Shown here: one piece after another, positions 11,978 to 12,398 of the stretch
Numbering within the stretch: the stretch's first letter is position 1
Layout of the letters: each line of letters begins with the position of its first letter
Source of the DNA: DATHSN01 sp035464115
GTDB lineage: Bacteria > Actinomycetota > Acidimicrobiia > Acidimicrobiales > SKKL01
Assembly (NCBI GenBank): GCA_035464115.1
Contig: DATHSN010000381.1
Location: 1 to 12,398, forward strand
Reading direction: 5' to 3'
DNA: 12,398 nt
Program-made: the position numbers and the translations under genes
The notes under the pieces: generated by a model
What the model was told of the DNA's origin: nothing
Seen by the model: only the letters and a program-made list of their open reading frames with translations
Databases searched by the model: none

Positions 11978-12398
11978 CCGAGCGCGACCGCACCACGGCG
12001 CTCCGCATCGACGGGCCCCGGCTGCTGGCCCGGCTCGTCGAGCTGGGCCGCATCGGCGACACGGGCGACGGCGGCACCAACCGCCTCGCCCTCACCGACG
12101 CCGACCGGGCCGGGCGCGACCTGGTGGTGGCGTGGATGCGCGACCTCGACCTCGACGTGCGCATCGACGCCATCGGCAACGTGATCGCCACCCGCGCCGG
12201 GCACGTCGACGGCCCACCCGTGATGACCGGCTCGCACATCGACACCGTGCGCACCGGCGGCCGCTACGACGGCAACCTCGGGGTGCTCGCCGGCCTCGAG
12301 ATCATCGAGACCCTCAAGCGCGCCGGCATCACCACCGACCGCCCCCTGGCCGTGGGCTTATTAACCAACGAGGAGGGCTCGCGGTTCGCCCACGACAT
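11974..12398 (+). CDS. M20-family N-carbamoyl-L-amino acid hydrolase/allantoate amidohydrolase (3' truncated)
   Basis: Only the first 141 residues are in the window. TGSHIDTVRTGGRYDGNLGV (85-104) supplies His88, Asp90 and the bridging Asp99 of the dimetal site. TNEEGSRF (131-138) supplies the catalytic and ligand glutamates Glu133-Glu134. These, with the GNVIAT segment (69-73 and on), are the signature of the hydantoinase/carbamoylase amidase group, which hydrolyses N-carbamoyl amino acids or allantoate and related ureides, releasing ammonia and CO2. The exact substrate cannot be decided from this part. The ATG overlaps the creatininase-family stop by 4 bp (ATGA), so translation is likely coupled. 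Leu129-Leu130 are encoded by two successive TTA codons (12358-12363), the only TTA codons I noticed in any coding region here. Confidence 0.9.
   Translation, partial: MTERDRTTALRIDGPRLLARLVELGRIGDTGDGGTNRLALTDADRAGRDLVVAWMRDLDLDVRIDAIGNVIATRAGHVDGPPVMTGSHIDTVRTGGRYDGNLGVLAGLEIIETLKRAGITTDRPLAVGLLTNEEGSRFAHD

Overview
The window is one strand-switching stretch of a high-GC actinobacterial chromosome (about 70-75% GC by eye). Several starts are GTG, almost every gene lacks a Shine-Dalgarno sequence, and the -10 boxes are of the TAGGCT/TAGCCT type. The gene set (LarB/LarC, PaaX-like regulator, PYROXD2-like oxidoreductase, creatininase-family protein, M20 carbamoylase) would suit an Acidimicrobiia-like actinomycete, but that rank is inference. 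No transposase, integrase, phage gene or CRISPR array is visible. The window is densely coding: no gene-free stretch exceeds about 150 bases.

Layout. 2-622 (+): 3' part of a gamma-glutamylcyclotransferase-fold protein. 636-1352 (-): ETHE1/glyoxalase-II-like metallo-beta-lactamase hydrolase. 1389-2375 (+): ketopantoate reductase, divergent from it. 2318-3094 (-): PaaX-like regulator whose 3' end overlaps the reductase by 58 bp. 3122-4099 (+): membrane fatty acid desaturase, divergent from the regulator across 27 bp. 4103-5386 and 5383-6147 (-): larC and larB, overlapping by 4 bp, for the nickel-pincer nucleotide cofactor. 6167-7132 (+): prephenate dehydratase. 7143-7227 and 7285-7378 (+): tRNA-Ser(UGA) and tRNA-Ser(GCU). 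7446-9005 and 9052-10377 (-): an FAD oxidoreductase and, upstream of it, an amidohydrolase-fold protein that has lost two metal ligands. 10492-11019 (+): an orphan receiver domain without its phospho-acceptor Asp. 11054-11977 and 11974-12398 (+): a creatininase-family amidohydrolase translationally coupled to an M20 N-carbamoyl-amino-acid/allantoate hydrolase cut by the window end.

How the genes fit together. larB-larC make two of the three steps of nickel-pincer cofactor synthesis; larE and the client racemase are not here. The PaaX-like regulator is placed to control itself and the desaturase. The creatininase and M20 genes form a two-gene operon for cyclic amide, hydantoin or ureide nitrogen; the neighbouring amidohydrolase relative may be connected but is divergent and possibly inactive. 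pheA, the reductase and the serine tRNAs are housekeeping.

The most distinctive feature is regulatory. Several starts sit 6-8 nt downstream of a TANNNT box, the layout of leaderless transcription, and three divergent pairs have only 19-36 bp between start codons. In two of them the opposite-strand -10 boxes overlap. No complete novel system is evident; the best leads are the metal-ligand-deficient amidohydrolase, the pseudo-receiver, a tandem TTA codon pair in the M20 gene, and this compact bidirectional promoter layout.
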